A stretch of 64,000 nt of DNA from Paenibacillus sp. FSL R5-0341 (lineage in GTDB: Bacteria > Bacillota > Bacilli > Paenibacillales > Paenibacillaceae). The notes below the pieces were generated by a model. That model worked only from the letters and a program-made list of their open reading frames with translations, searched no databases and was not told the DNA's origin. The stretch is taken from positions 5,952,001 through 6,016,000 of the forward strand of contig NZ_CP150241.1 of assembly GCF_037975235.1 (NCBI RefSeq), given 5' to 3'. The translations under genes and the position numbers were made by a program. How positions within the stretch are numbered: position 1 is the first letter of the stretch; every line of letters starts with the position of its first letter. Shown one piece after another: positions 6,835 through 15,600 of the stretch.

Positions 6835-7866
6835 ATGAGCAATTCAAAAAAATTAAATTCGAGAGTTCTTCCTCAAGAATATGTTGAAGAAGCTCTAGGC
6901 TATGTATGTTATGAGCGAACGTATCACTATCTATTTACACAAGTATATCAATTAGAGAGCTACCCACTTCTTTACTTGGATAGGTTTGTAGGGTGGACTT
7001 TTAATACTTCAGGCGAGCCGTTTTTGCCTTTGGTTAATGGGCTAGAGGAGTTTCTAAACAATTATATTAGACAAGTACATTTAGTAGAAGTAACGGAAGT
7101 AATAGAACTTCTCTATAAACTATTCGCCCAGAATAACTTTGTATCATTGACTATGGAAATGAAACATCTGGATAAGTCCACTTACTATACCACCGTACTC
7201 ATCGAAGATATTAATGATGAACAAATTGTTTATACTCATATCAACGAAGCTAATCAAACTACTAGGAGATGTATGAATTTAGAAACTTTCAAAACAAAGC
7301 TTTATATTGATAACAACCTAGTAGAACTATCAGCATATGAGTATTCTGAAGTACTGAATAGATTGAAAAATAATAATATAATTGAGAATATAAAGTTTAT
7401 CTTTCTCAATCTTTATGGGTTGAAGATTAATGAGGAGGGTATAGAAAAAAACTCAATAAGGATTCCATGCTCGCAGTCTGGACTACATGATCTAAAAAAA
7501 TTCATTGAAGAACACACTTCTCGGTTTCTAACTGCATCTATCACAAAAATTGACCAACAAATTTTGAGTAAGCAGATAAAAAGTAAAATTCATCCTCTTG
7601 TACAACTAGTCAAGTATATAATACACTCGAAAATTCATATAACAAAAGAAATAAGTAGTATTCTTGAATTTCAAGTTTACAATATCAATGATTGTCTTAA
7701 TAAACTTCAATTTTTTTCAAGTGTAGTTGTAAAAAAGCCCGGCCAAAAATCGCTTGATTTGTACCTTAAGTCCCTAGACAAATTAATTTTGAATATTAGT
7801 CATTTACAAGAATCGTTATTAGTGGTCTTAAGAGCATTGATAGAGGGAGATAATTATGAAAAATAA
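6835..7866 (+). CDS. unknown island protein, possibly BtrH-like transferase
   Basis: About 343 residues, no family recognised with certainty. Start taken as ATG 6835, directly after the stop of the MoaD-like gene; GGTGG at 6825-6829 may serve as ribosome binding site. The N-terminal half contains CYERTYHYLFTQVYQL, then VSLTMEMKHLDKSTYYTTVLIEDINDEQIVY, which resembles the C39-peptidase-like pattern of butirosin BtrH N-terminal domains (position of a fixed substrate, then a hydrophobic strand and a Asp/Asn-rich turn). The C-terminal half is helical and Lys/Ile-rich. In butirosin, BtrH moves an acyl group from a carrier protein to an acceptor; the next gene here encodes a carrier, so a similar role is possible. 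No transmembrane segment or signal peptide. Function remains open. Confidence 0.5.
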   Translation: MSNSKKLNSRVLPQEYVEEALGYVCYERTYHYLFTQVYQLESYPLLYLDRFVGWTFNTSGEPFLPLVNGLEEFLNNYIRQVHLVEVTEVIELLYKLFAQNNFVSLTMEMKHLDKSTYYTTVLIEDINDEQIVYTHINEANQTTRRCMNLETFKTKLYIDNNLVELSAYEYSEVLNRLKNNNIIENIKFIFLNLYGLKINEEGIEKNSIRIPCSQSGLHDLKKFIEEHTSRFLTASITKIDQQILSKQIKSKIHPLVQLVKYIIHSKIHITKEISSILEFQVYNINDCLNKLQFFSSVVVKKPGQKSLDLYLKSLDKLILNISHLQESLLVVLRALIEGDNYEK

Positions 7867-8131
7867 TGTGATGAACCTTCTTCACGGGCTTATTCCAGAG
7901 GATGTACTGAAAGAAGTTGAGAATAATTTCGAACAGTATATATGTACTCCTCTAAATCAGTTGGGGTTTGATTCTATGTCCACAATATCACTTGTAATGA
8001 AACTTGAGGAGCAACTACAAATTGAGTTTGATTACGAGCAATTCGATCCTGCTTCAATTAGTAGTATAGAAGGTCTTTTAAAATTACTAAGAGAGAATGA
8101 AAGTAATTTTGTTGGATTTTATGAAATATAA
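7856..8131 (+). CDS. acyl/peptidyl carrier protein
   Basis: 91-residue stand-alone carrier protein. The LGFDSMSTISLVMKLEE motif contains Ser40, the expected attachment site for 4'-phosphopantetheine; it is followed by the usual helix pattern (IEFDYEQF ... SSIEGLLKLL). It would tether the amino acid activated by the adenylation protein at 8938-10425 as a thioester. ATG at 7856 overlaps the previous gene by 11 bp and follows a GAGGGAG ribosome binding site. No phosphopantetheinyl transferase is encoded in the island, so a genomic one would have to prime it. Confidence 0.88.
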   Translation: MKNNVMNLLHGLIPEDVLKEVENNFEQYICTPLNQLGFDSMSTISLVMKLEEQLQIEFDYEQFDPASISSIEGLLKLLRENESNFVGFYEI

Positions 8132-8157
8132 TAAACGCCGAAGGGGCCTAGATTTAA

Positions 8158-8913
8158 ATGACAACAATTAACTCACTAACAGAAAAAGAGAAACTGCGTT
8201 ATAGAAGACAATTAATTTTGCCGGAAATTGGAGAAGAAGGCCAAAAAATTCTTAAAAAATCAAAAGTATTAGTCATTGGAGCAGGAGGTATTGGTTCTCC
8301 CTTACTCCTATACTTGGCAGCCGCAGGTATTGGTCACATTAAAGTTTATGATAATGACAATGTTGAACTAACTAATTTGAATAGACAAGTCCTTCATGGG
8401 TACACAAATATCAATCAAAACAAGGCAGAATCAGCTAAACAAACGTTGAGCGAACTTAACCCAAATATTTCAATCGATATCTCAAGAGATAGACTTGTAA
8501 GAGAAAATGCTCTCCATATTGTCTCAGAATTCGATATTGTTGTTAACGCTGTAGATAATTTAGAAACTAGATATATGTTAAATGATATATGCGTAGAGCA
8601 TGGGACACCATTAATTGAAGGAAGTATCTTTCATTTCGAAGGACAGATCATGCTCATTGAACCTGGAAAAGGACCTTGTTATCGATGCCTATATCCCGAA
8701 TCACCCGTTGACGTAAAAAAGCAAGAGTTTGGTGTTATCGGCATGACTCCAGGCTTGGTCGGAGTTCTTCAAGCTACAGAAACAATTAAGTATCTACTGA
8801 AAATTGGTGAACCTCTTACTAACAAATTGATCTATTTCGATCTATTGTCTACAACAATAAGAAAAATTGATATTAAAAAGAATCCCGATTGTCCTATATG
8901 TTCTCATAAATAA
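8158..8913 (+). CDS. MoeB/ThiF-type E1-like adenylyltransferase
   Basis: 251-residue E1-like enzyme that would adenylate the C-terminal glycine of the MoaD-like protein. Residues: RRQLILPEIGEEGQKIL (16-32), nucleotide loop GAGGIGSP (41-48), D65-x-D67 and NLNRQ (73-77), AVDNLETR, and zinc ligands CYRC (174-177) and CPIC (245-248). The crossover segment that carries the conserved Cys in ThiF/MoeB (usually Cys-x-x-x-Gly-Val) reads VKKQEFGVIG, so this Cys is missing. There is no C-terminal rhodanese domain, unlike MoeZ or QbsC, so sulfur must come from elsewhere. The AAGGGG ribosome binding site (8141-8146) is 11 bp before the ATG. Confidence 0.9.
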   Translation: MTTINSLTEKEKLRYRRQLILPEIGEEGQKILKKSKVLVIGAGGIGSPLLLYLAAAGIGHIKVYDNDNVELTNLNRQVLHGYTNINQNKAESAKQTLSELNPNISIDISRDRLVRENALHIVSEFDIVVNAVDNLETRYMLNDICVEHGTPLIEGSIFHFEGQIMLIEPGKGPCYRCLYPESPVDVKKQEFGVIGMTPGLVGVLQATETIKYLLKIGEPLTNKLIYFDLLSTTIRKIDIKKNPDCPICSHK

Positions 8914-8937
8914 TACATCAAAGAAAGGAAACTATAA

Positions 8938-10425
8938 GTGAAAGAAATTCATACCCCAGCTACTTCCAATGTTAATCTTTTGTTTCAGGAAACATCAAAA
9001 AATAATTCAAGTAAATTGGCAATTAAAGATGAAAATAATTTCTTAACTTATAATGATCTTGATAGAACTGTGAATAATCTGGCACATTGGCTAAAAACAC
9101 AACATCATTTTAAAAAGAATGAAGTGATCGCCATTATTCATGAGCGCTCTGTAGAAACTGTTACTGCAATGCTGGCTATTCTCAGAATTGGTGGGGTCTT
9201 TTTACCGATCGACCCTTCTCTTCCAATTGCAAGAATCGAATATATGCTTAAAGACAGTGAAGCAGTGCATATTTTAACATCCCGAAAATTAGAGGTTAAT
9301 TATAAGAATAGAACAAATAGCTTGATTGTTATTGATGATATATTAAAACTCCCCCAATATAATGATTTATCTTTAGTGGATATAAAAAAATCTGATCCCG
9401 CTTATATTATCTATACTTCTGGTTCAACAGGAAAACCTAAGGGGGTAGTAACAAAACATGAAGGTTTAAGTAATTTAACATCTGTATTTACAAATGATTT
9501 AGATATACAGCAGCATGATAGAGTACTGCAATTTGCGAGTATATCTTTTGATGCTTCAATCTGGGAGATATTTATGGCCTTTTTTACAGGAGCTAGCCTG
9601 CACATTGTCCCACAAAATATTATTATGAATCCTAGACATTTTGAAAATTATCTGAATATCAATAAAATATCCATATTAACCCTTGGACCTGCTTATCTCG
9701 CATACCTTAATCCTTCTAACATAGAACACATAAAAACGGTAATTACGGCTGGTTCGCAAATTTCTTCAGACCTAGTAAAAAAATGGTCTAAATTTGAGTA
9801 CGTGAATGCTTATGGACCTACAGAAACCACGATATGTGCTACTTTATGGAAGAGAACTAATATGGAAGAAATCGAATCCATACCTATCGGCAAGGCTATA
9901 CAAAACTGTGAAACTTATGTCATGGATGCAAACCTGAATGAGTTACCAGCTGGGCAGACTGGTGAATTATGTATTGCTGGAATTAACTTAGCAATCGGAT
10001 ACTTAAATAACGACGAAATGACCAATAAAAAGTTTATATTCTGCGAAGCTTTAGGTAAACGTTTGTATAGAACAGGCGATCAGGCCAAGCTAACTAACAA
10101 CAATGATTTAATCTATTTAGGTAGAATTGATGATCAGATAAAAATTAGAGGTTATCGTATTGAAATAGGTGAAATTGAGTATTATCTAAAAACATATCCT
10201 GAAATATTAGATGCGTGTGTAAAAGTAGTTAAGGACTCTCAAAATCAAGATCATCTATGCGCTTATTACTTGTCTGATGAAGCCATTAATAATATTCATA
10301 TAAAGGAATTTCTATGCTCATACCTGCCTAGTTATATGGTTCCCAATCATCTAATCAGACTTTATAAATTCCCATTAAATTTCAGTGGGAAAGTTGATAA
10401 ATCTAAATTACACTCACCCTTTTAA
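8938..10425 (+). CDS. free-standing NRPS adenylation domain, predicted Phe-activating
   Basis: 495-residue amino-acid adenylating enzyme with no condensation, carrier or thioesterase domain attached. Core motifs: A3 YTSGSTGKPKG (159-169), A4 FDASIWE (214-220), A5 NAYGPTETTIC (300-310), YRTGD, A8 GRIDDQIKIRGYRIE and A10 SGKVDK with Lys485. Placing the ten specificity positions by alignment to GrsA gives Asp215, Ala216, Trp219, Thr258, Ile279, Ala281, Ala301, Ile309, Cys310, Lys485, that is DAWTIAAICK, the code known for phenylalanine in GrsA and TycA. It would load Phe on the carrier protein at 7856-8131. The start is GTG at 8938, seven bases after an AAAGGAA site. Confidence 0.92.
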   Translation: MKEIHTPATSNVNLLFQETSKNNSSKLAIKDENNFLTYNDLDRTVNNLAHWLKTQHHFKKNEVIAIIHERSVETVTAMLAILRIGGVFLPIDPSLPIARIEYMLKDSEAVHILTSRKLEVNYKNRTNSLIVIDDILKLPQYNDLSLVDIKKSDPAYIIYTSGSTGKPKGVVTKHEGLSNLTSVFTNDLDIQQHDRVLQFASISFDASIWEIFMAFFTGASLHIVPQNIIMNPRHFENYLNINKISILTLGPAYLAYLNPSNIEHIKTVITAGSQISSDLVKKWSKFEYVNAYGPTETTICATLWKRTNMEEIESIPIGKAIQNCETYVMDANLNELPAGQTGELCIAGINLAIGYLNNDEMTNKKFIFCEALGKRLYRTGDQAKLTNNNDLIYLGRIDDQIKIRGYRIEIGEIEYYLKTYPEILDACVKVVKDSQNQDHLCAYYLSDEAINNIHIKEFLCSYLPSYMVPNHLIRLYKFPLNFSGKVDKSKLHSPF

Positions 10426-10517
10426 AAGGAACCCTTCTGCCTAACCACCACACTATAGTTTCCTACAAATGCGAACACATTAACATAAAAAGTTTACTAA
10501 GAAGGTGGATCGACTTG

Positions 10518-11744
10518 ATGACTTCTATTAAGAAAAGCTTGCTTGATTTAAGAGGATTCCACCCTATGATCTATATACTATTGATTGGTACAGCACTTGC
10601 TAGAGCAGCTAATGCTATGAGTATTCCATTTTTAGCCATTTATCTAAGTAAAGAAACCGATTTAAACCCAATTTTGATTGGTCTCATTGTTGGTGCAGGA
10701 GCATTATCAAGTGCTTTTGGTGGCTTTTTTGGTGGTGTATTGTCTGATCAGTTTGGACGTAAAAGGATCATGTTACTGGCTCTTTATATATGGGGACTTG
10801 TCTTTATTGGTTTTTTCTACACGCATGCTACTTTAATTTTCTTAATCCTAAATATTCTTAATGGACTATGTCGCACTTTTTTTGAGCCGGTGGCTCAAGC
10901 GTTGATGTCTGATCTTGCGCCAAGTGAAAAAAGAATTCGTATTTTTTCTATGAGGTATCTCGCTATAAATGTAGGGGTAACAATTGGACCATTATTGGGA
11001 GCTTACATAGCTCTTGAGGAAAGTTCAGTAGCGTTCTTATTTACTGGATTGTTTTATATTCTGTATGCCGTTTCATTATCTCTCCTATTACGCTTATTTA
11101 ATATAAGTGAGATCAATAAGACGAAGAAAGAAATTGTTACGATTGTATCAGCTGCGAAAGTTATAATGAGAGATTCGTATTTTCGCAGATTGTTGATCGG
11201 TGGTATTATTGTGACTATTGCTTACTCTCAATTAGATTCAACTCTTCCACAATACTTAAATCAAAGTTTCGTGAATGGTATTGAGTTTTATGCAATCATG
11301 CTGAGCCTTAATGCACTATTAGTAGTAATTTTCCAAATACCTTTAACTTCATGGATTGAAAGCAAAGGTTCTCTGTTTGCGATTATTTTAGGTAATATAT
11401 TCATATCAATCGGATATATTGGCTTTTGCTTTTCCCCTAATTTAGTATTTCTTCTTATATCTATATTTGTGTTCACAGTAGGAGAAATTCTATATTTCCC
11501 TGCTGCCAGTGCTATGGTAGACAGAATAGCACCAGATCATCTAAGAGGTACATACTACGGTGCTCAATCATTTTTGTATTTCGGAAAATTCATAGGACCA
11601 ATTCTAGGTGGTTTTTTATTGAATCAGCTTGGTGGATCGGGGCTTTTCGTTACCATGGTTTTTTTAACTTTGATCGGTACTGTATTTTATCGTATTAAAT
11701 TCGAAAGAAATACAACCAAAATCGAGCACAATAATTCTTTTTGA
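10518..11744 (+). CDS. MFS transporter, probable product exporter
   Basis: About 408-residue, 12-segment major facilitator superfamily protein. The motif between segments 2 and 3 is GGVLSDQFGRKRIMLLALY, the MFS signature, and hydrophobic helices follow at regular spacing to the C terminus. Drug-exporter (DHA1, MdtH/YfkL-like) type. AAGGTGG (10502-10508) precedes both TTG 10515 and ATG 10518; ATG was chosen. It is the last gene of the island operon, 90 bp after the adenylation gene, and shares its AT-rich composition, so export of, or resistance to, the cluster product is the most likely role. Confidence 0.85.
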   Translation: MTSIKKSLLDLRGFHPMIYILLIGTALARAANAMSIPFLAIYLSKETDLNPILIGLIVGAGALSSAFGGFFGGVLSDQFGRKRIMLLALYIWGLVFIGFFYTHATLIFLILNILNGLCRTFFEPVAQALMSDLAPSEKRIRIFSMRYLAINVGVTIGPLLGAYIALEESSVAFLFTGLFYILYAVSLSLLLRLFNISEINKTKKEIVTIVSAAKVIMRDSYFRRLLIGGIIVTIAYSQLDSTLPQYLNQSFVNGIEFYAIMLSLNALLVVIFQIPLTSWIESKGSLFAIILGNIFISIGYIGFCFSPNLVFLLISIFVFTVGEILYFPAASAMVDRIAPDHLRGTYYGAQSFLYFGKFIGPILGGFLLNQLGGSGLFVTMVFLTLIGTVFYRIKFERNTTKIEHNNSF

Positions 11745-11750
11745 TTACTT

Positions 11751-11795
11751 TAAGAGGATAGCACTGTATTATAATGCCATCCTCTTAGCTATTAT
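11751..11795. terminator. strong bidirectional terminator at the end of the island operon
   Basis: TAAGAGGAT (11751-11759) and GCA (11761-11763) pair with TGC (11775-11777) and ATCCTCTTA (11779-11787), with one mismatch, followed by a T-rich tract. It separates the exporter gene from the convergent methyltransferase gene. Confidence 0.8.
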
Positions 11796-11821
11796 TTTTC
11801 AAGTGATAGCCACATCTTAAA

Positions 11822-12445
11822 TTATTTCTTGAGAGTACTAATATATCTTAAGCTAATCCATGTGCTACTCTGATGTGTATAAAAAAGTTGCTCTTTGAGA
11901 TGGCCAGTCTCCAAAATGGTAAAGTGTTTGAAGTGCTCCATTAAATCATCCTCCGTAAAAAAATGAGCATACTTCCCTTTTTTATATTCGTATGTACAGG
12001 GTTCAATCTGATTTCCTTTTCCATTGTTGCTATCCTCGTCTGAAAATACAGAAAAAAAGCTTACTCCATTTTCATTAAGAAGTTCAATACATTTGTTTAT
12101 GATTAAATCTCGTTCGTTCTGCTTGAATAAATGAAGAAGATTGTAACAGAATATAGCGTCATATCTCTCTTCTAATTCAATATCAAATATGGAAGCATGA
12201 ATAAAGTTAGATTTAGTATCAAATTCCCGTGCAAGTTTGATGGCAGTTGACGAAATTTCAATTCCATCTACATCAAAAAAGTTAGATAGTTCCTTGGTAT
12301 TCCGCCCATATCCCGCCCCTAAAACGAGTACTTTTTTTATATTAAACTGCTTATAAAGTGATATTGCCTTAAATGCCATTTCACTAGGTAGTTCTCCCCA
12401 AATTCTTCCTTCCATTTCAAATCTATCTTCCCAATAAGACCCCAT
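11822..12445 (-). CDS. class I SAM-dependent methyltransferase, TehB-like
   Basis: 207-residue methyltransferase. Motif I is VLVLGAGYGRNTKEL, followed by VDGIEISSTAIKLA (acidic residue for the ribose), FIHASIFDIEL and YDAIFCYNLLHLF, then VSFFSVFSDED. The WEDRFEMEGRIWGELPS start resembles tellurite-resistance TehB and thiopurine-type small-molecule methyltransferases. It is convergent with the operon but equally AT-rich, so it belongs to the same island. It could methylate the product (for instance on sulfur) or confer self-resistance. A GGGGGGAGCG ribosome binding site precedes the ATG. Confidence 0.82.
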   Translation of the reverse strand: MGSYWEDRFEMEGRIWGELPSEMAFKAISLYKQFNIKKVLVLGAGYGRNTKELSNFFDVDGIEISSTAIKLAREFDTKSNFIHASIFDIELEERYDAIFCYNLLHLFKQNERDLIINKCIELLNENGVSFFSVFSDEDSNNGKGNQIEPCTYEYKKGKYAHFFTEDDLMEHFKHFTILETGHLKEQLFYTHQSSTWISLRYISTLKK

Positions 12446-12564
12446 TAACGCTCCCCCCCTTGTGATGGAATTTTACAACCATGAACTAAACTAGAATAGA
12501 TTAATACTAAAATATAATTCTACAAAAAGAATTGTTTACCTTTGTTATTTAATACAAAAAATAT

Positions 12565-12630
12565 AAAATGCACCCCCAGTATCTCATTGGATAAAGAAGA
12601 ATCCAATGAGCATTCTAAAGGATGCATTTT
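12565..12630 (-). terminator. nested hairpin terminator of the GH94 gene
   Basis: Inner stem CTCATTGGAT (12583-12592) with ATCCAATGAG (12601-12610), enclosed by outer arms AAAATGCA (12565-12572) and TGCATTTT (12623-12630). On the minus strand it is followed by a T-rich stretch. It lies 46 bp after the stop codon of the phosphorylase gene. Confidence 0.65.
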
Positions 12631-12676
12631 AAGATAGATCGTATAGGGATAGATCACCTTTACAACTTACATAGCA

Positions 12677-15600
12677 TTACATATAAATATCAACAACCGT
12701 GCGCTCAGTTGCACTACGTGCTTGTCTGAACTCATCCAGTGAGATGCAGACCCCGCCCTGACGGTAACGGTTCGCTGTACGCTCGGTACGAATATCCTTG
12801 CCATTCACCGCTACACGGCTCACAGCACCTTCATTCAAATGATAAATGAACGTCACTGGCTCACCCGCATACTCGAATTCGAATTGCATGCCATTCAGCT
12901 CAGCTGGCAATACCGGGTCAATGACCAGATCGCCACCTTCTTGACGAATGCCAAGCGCGTTGGAGATCAGCTGGTTCATGTAGATTCCAGGGCCGCTGGA
13001 GTAGATTCTCCATCCGCCTTTCACCTGTACAGTCCCTTTACGAAGCTGGTCAAAATGCTCCTGTGCCTCGTAACGTGTATTGAACTTACCGTCCGAACTA
13101 CTGAAGTACGAGTTCGCTTGGCGAATCTCCGCGTTAGGCACAACCTCGCCGATACCAACCGGGTTGATCATCGCGAGACCATTCCACACCTGATCTGTCT
13201 TGCCGAGCTTCGCCATCGCTTCCACGTAACGAATATGGGCGTGTACATATTGCAAACCAATCTCACGTCCGAAATTGGATGCTTGCTCTGCACGTTTGAA
13301 GTGTGTGCTTACTCCGCCAGCATATTGAGCCGGACGATTCATCAGACGCACGCCATCAGGGCACAGGAACTGTTCACGGATCAATGCATAATGTGACTCT
13401 GCTTGCTCCGCATTTAGCAATTCACCGATCATACTGCGCGTCATTGGCAACAGACGATATTGAATGCCTGTCTCTGTATCCGTTGGGTGAAGCATCAGCT
13501 TCGCTTGGTCAGCTTCTTCCATATACACAAAGCCTGGAATCACATCTGTGCCCAGCATGTAACGGTTAAAGTCCTCACGGATGCCTTGAGCCAGCACGTC
13601 AAGCTCCTGTGCAAAGTCCGCATCCTTGAATTTCAACGCTTGCGAGAGCACATTCACGGACTGATACGTCAATGCCACCGTCCAACTGCTCACCATGTAT
13701 TGCTTCAGCTGTGCATTGGCTGGTTGGAGCGTATCATCCCAGTCGCCGTCTCCGTAGGAAGAGAGGAACGTATCGTGCAGGAAGTGCGAACGGATATATT
13801 CGATCTCTTTTTTCGCGTGATCCAGTACAGTTGCCGTCTCTTCCGTGAACCCGAAGCTATGCTTGACGGTATAAGGTACTTTCTCATCCAGGATCGCATA
13901 GTCGCGAGTCGCTGTCAGGTAATCCGCCAGAACTTTCAGCGGCCATACGATGATGTCGCCATGACTCTCTTCCTGTTGAATTGCAAAGTATTTATCAAAC
14001 ATGAACCATTGCGGCCAGTTGCCATCATCTTCGTATTGGTGAGTGTAGACCATTTTGATGATATCGCGAACTTGCTCATATTTTTGCGTTGCCATAAAGT
14101 ACTCCACCGGACCTTGGCACACATCCCGTGTACCCCAAGCCGCGCCGCCGTACTGCTCCAAACCGTGAGGTACGGAGTAGTGAACCAGCATGTTGTGGGT
14201 GTACCACCACGCCAGCGCATTAACTTTGAACAGATCCTCTGCACTCTGACCTTCGCCACGGGACAAACGGAACCCGTTCATCACACCTGCGAAGAACTCG
14301 CGATATGCCTGTACTTCCTCTTCGAACGTCAGGCTTGATCCTGCTACCACTCCGCTATCCGCTTGACCTTCCAGTACTCCTTGTACCTTCAGCGTCCATT
14401 CAGCACTTGCTTCCAGACTAAGCGTTACCAGAGATGCAGACCCACTGCGGATACCACTTGCCAGCAGCGTTTCGTCCCCTACATTTACAGTCGCGCCATC
14501 CACCGACATGCGGTATTGCAGATCCGGATACGTTCCGGCACTGATCGCTTGTGGATCAGCCTTGAAGATCAAAGTATCGCCGTCCTGCGTCATATGCAGC
14601 GGATACTCGTATTCATTCACATTCATCGTAATCTGGTTCGTTACCAGGTAACGGTATGCCGTGCCACTTGTGGAGCGCACATTCATGCTTACTTCCGTAG
14701 TATGTGCCCCTGTATAGTTGGTCACGATGATCGTATCGGATTCCGTTTTGTAGATCCAACGTACATAGTTGAAGCCAATCTCGAACAGGGAAGGCATCGT
14801 CAGCAGACGATATTGTCCGTCCATTTCCACATAAATGCGTTGTCCCGCCGTCTTCGGCACGTTCAATGCATTGCGGGCATTACTGATCATTTTATTAAAA
14901 TTGGTGTTACCAATAACGAGCTGTGAGTTAAAAATACCGTACATATACGATGTCGTCGTAATAACCTTTGCTCCAAGCTGCACGTTGCCACCACTCATCA
15001 GAATGTGACCGTGTGGACGCTCCACAAGCAATTCTTTCGCTTTTAGAACGATATGCTCATAGCTGCCTGTGAAGAAGGATAACAGTTCCTCACCACTGTG
15101 CTCTTCCTGATGACGATCAGGGAACAGATCATGAATCTCATCTTGTGTCAGATCAAGCGTAACCAGTGGTTCACCCAGGAAGGAGGACAGTTTCACCTGT
15201 TCCAACGTATCACCGTTTTCCACAGTCAGAGCCTGTACTTCATTCCATGCTGCGGTAACTTCATCTCCGAATTCCAGTGCAGAGATTCCTTCGGCATGAT
15301 TAGGCTTCGCCAGTCCATAAAAGACCACCTGAGCTTCTCCGTTCAGATTCAGCAGTTCAGATTGCAATGCCGTGTAGGCAAATTCATACTGATACGTCTC
15401 ATTCGCAAGCGTCTGGCGATTCAAGCTCTCTGGTTGATTCGTTTCCTTGTACGACAGACCGAAGAATTGGAATCCATCTGTGGAATAACCGATTGCTTTA
15501 GTCAAGGATCCTTGTTGCATATACGGAAATGCACCGCCCTGAGGCTGGTTTTGACGGGAACATACCACATAACCTTTCGCTTCATCTTCAAACACCGTAT

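Noticed and set aside
5184..8913. CBASS-type or other antiphage ubiquitin-like operon (E1/JAMM pair)
   Set aside because: No cyclic-nucleotide synthase, E2 domain or effector gene is present; carrier protein, adenylation domain and exporter point to metabolite synthesis. Not fully excluded.
6561..8913. Ordinary molybdopterin or thiamine synthesis genes (moaD/moeB or thiS/thiF)
   Set aside because: No moaA, moaE, thiG or similar gene is adjacent and the neighbours are NRPS-like.
13460..14338. Plus-strand open frame of 292 codons inside the GH94 gene
   Set aside because: Antisense frame in a long, clearly conserved gene; composition and Cys/His/Arg-rich translation are typical of shadow frames.
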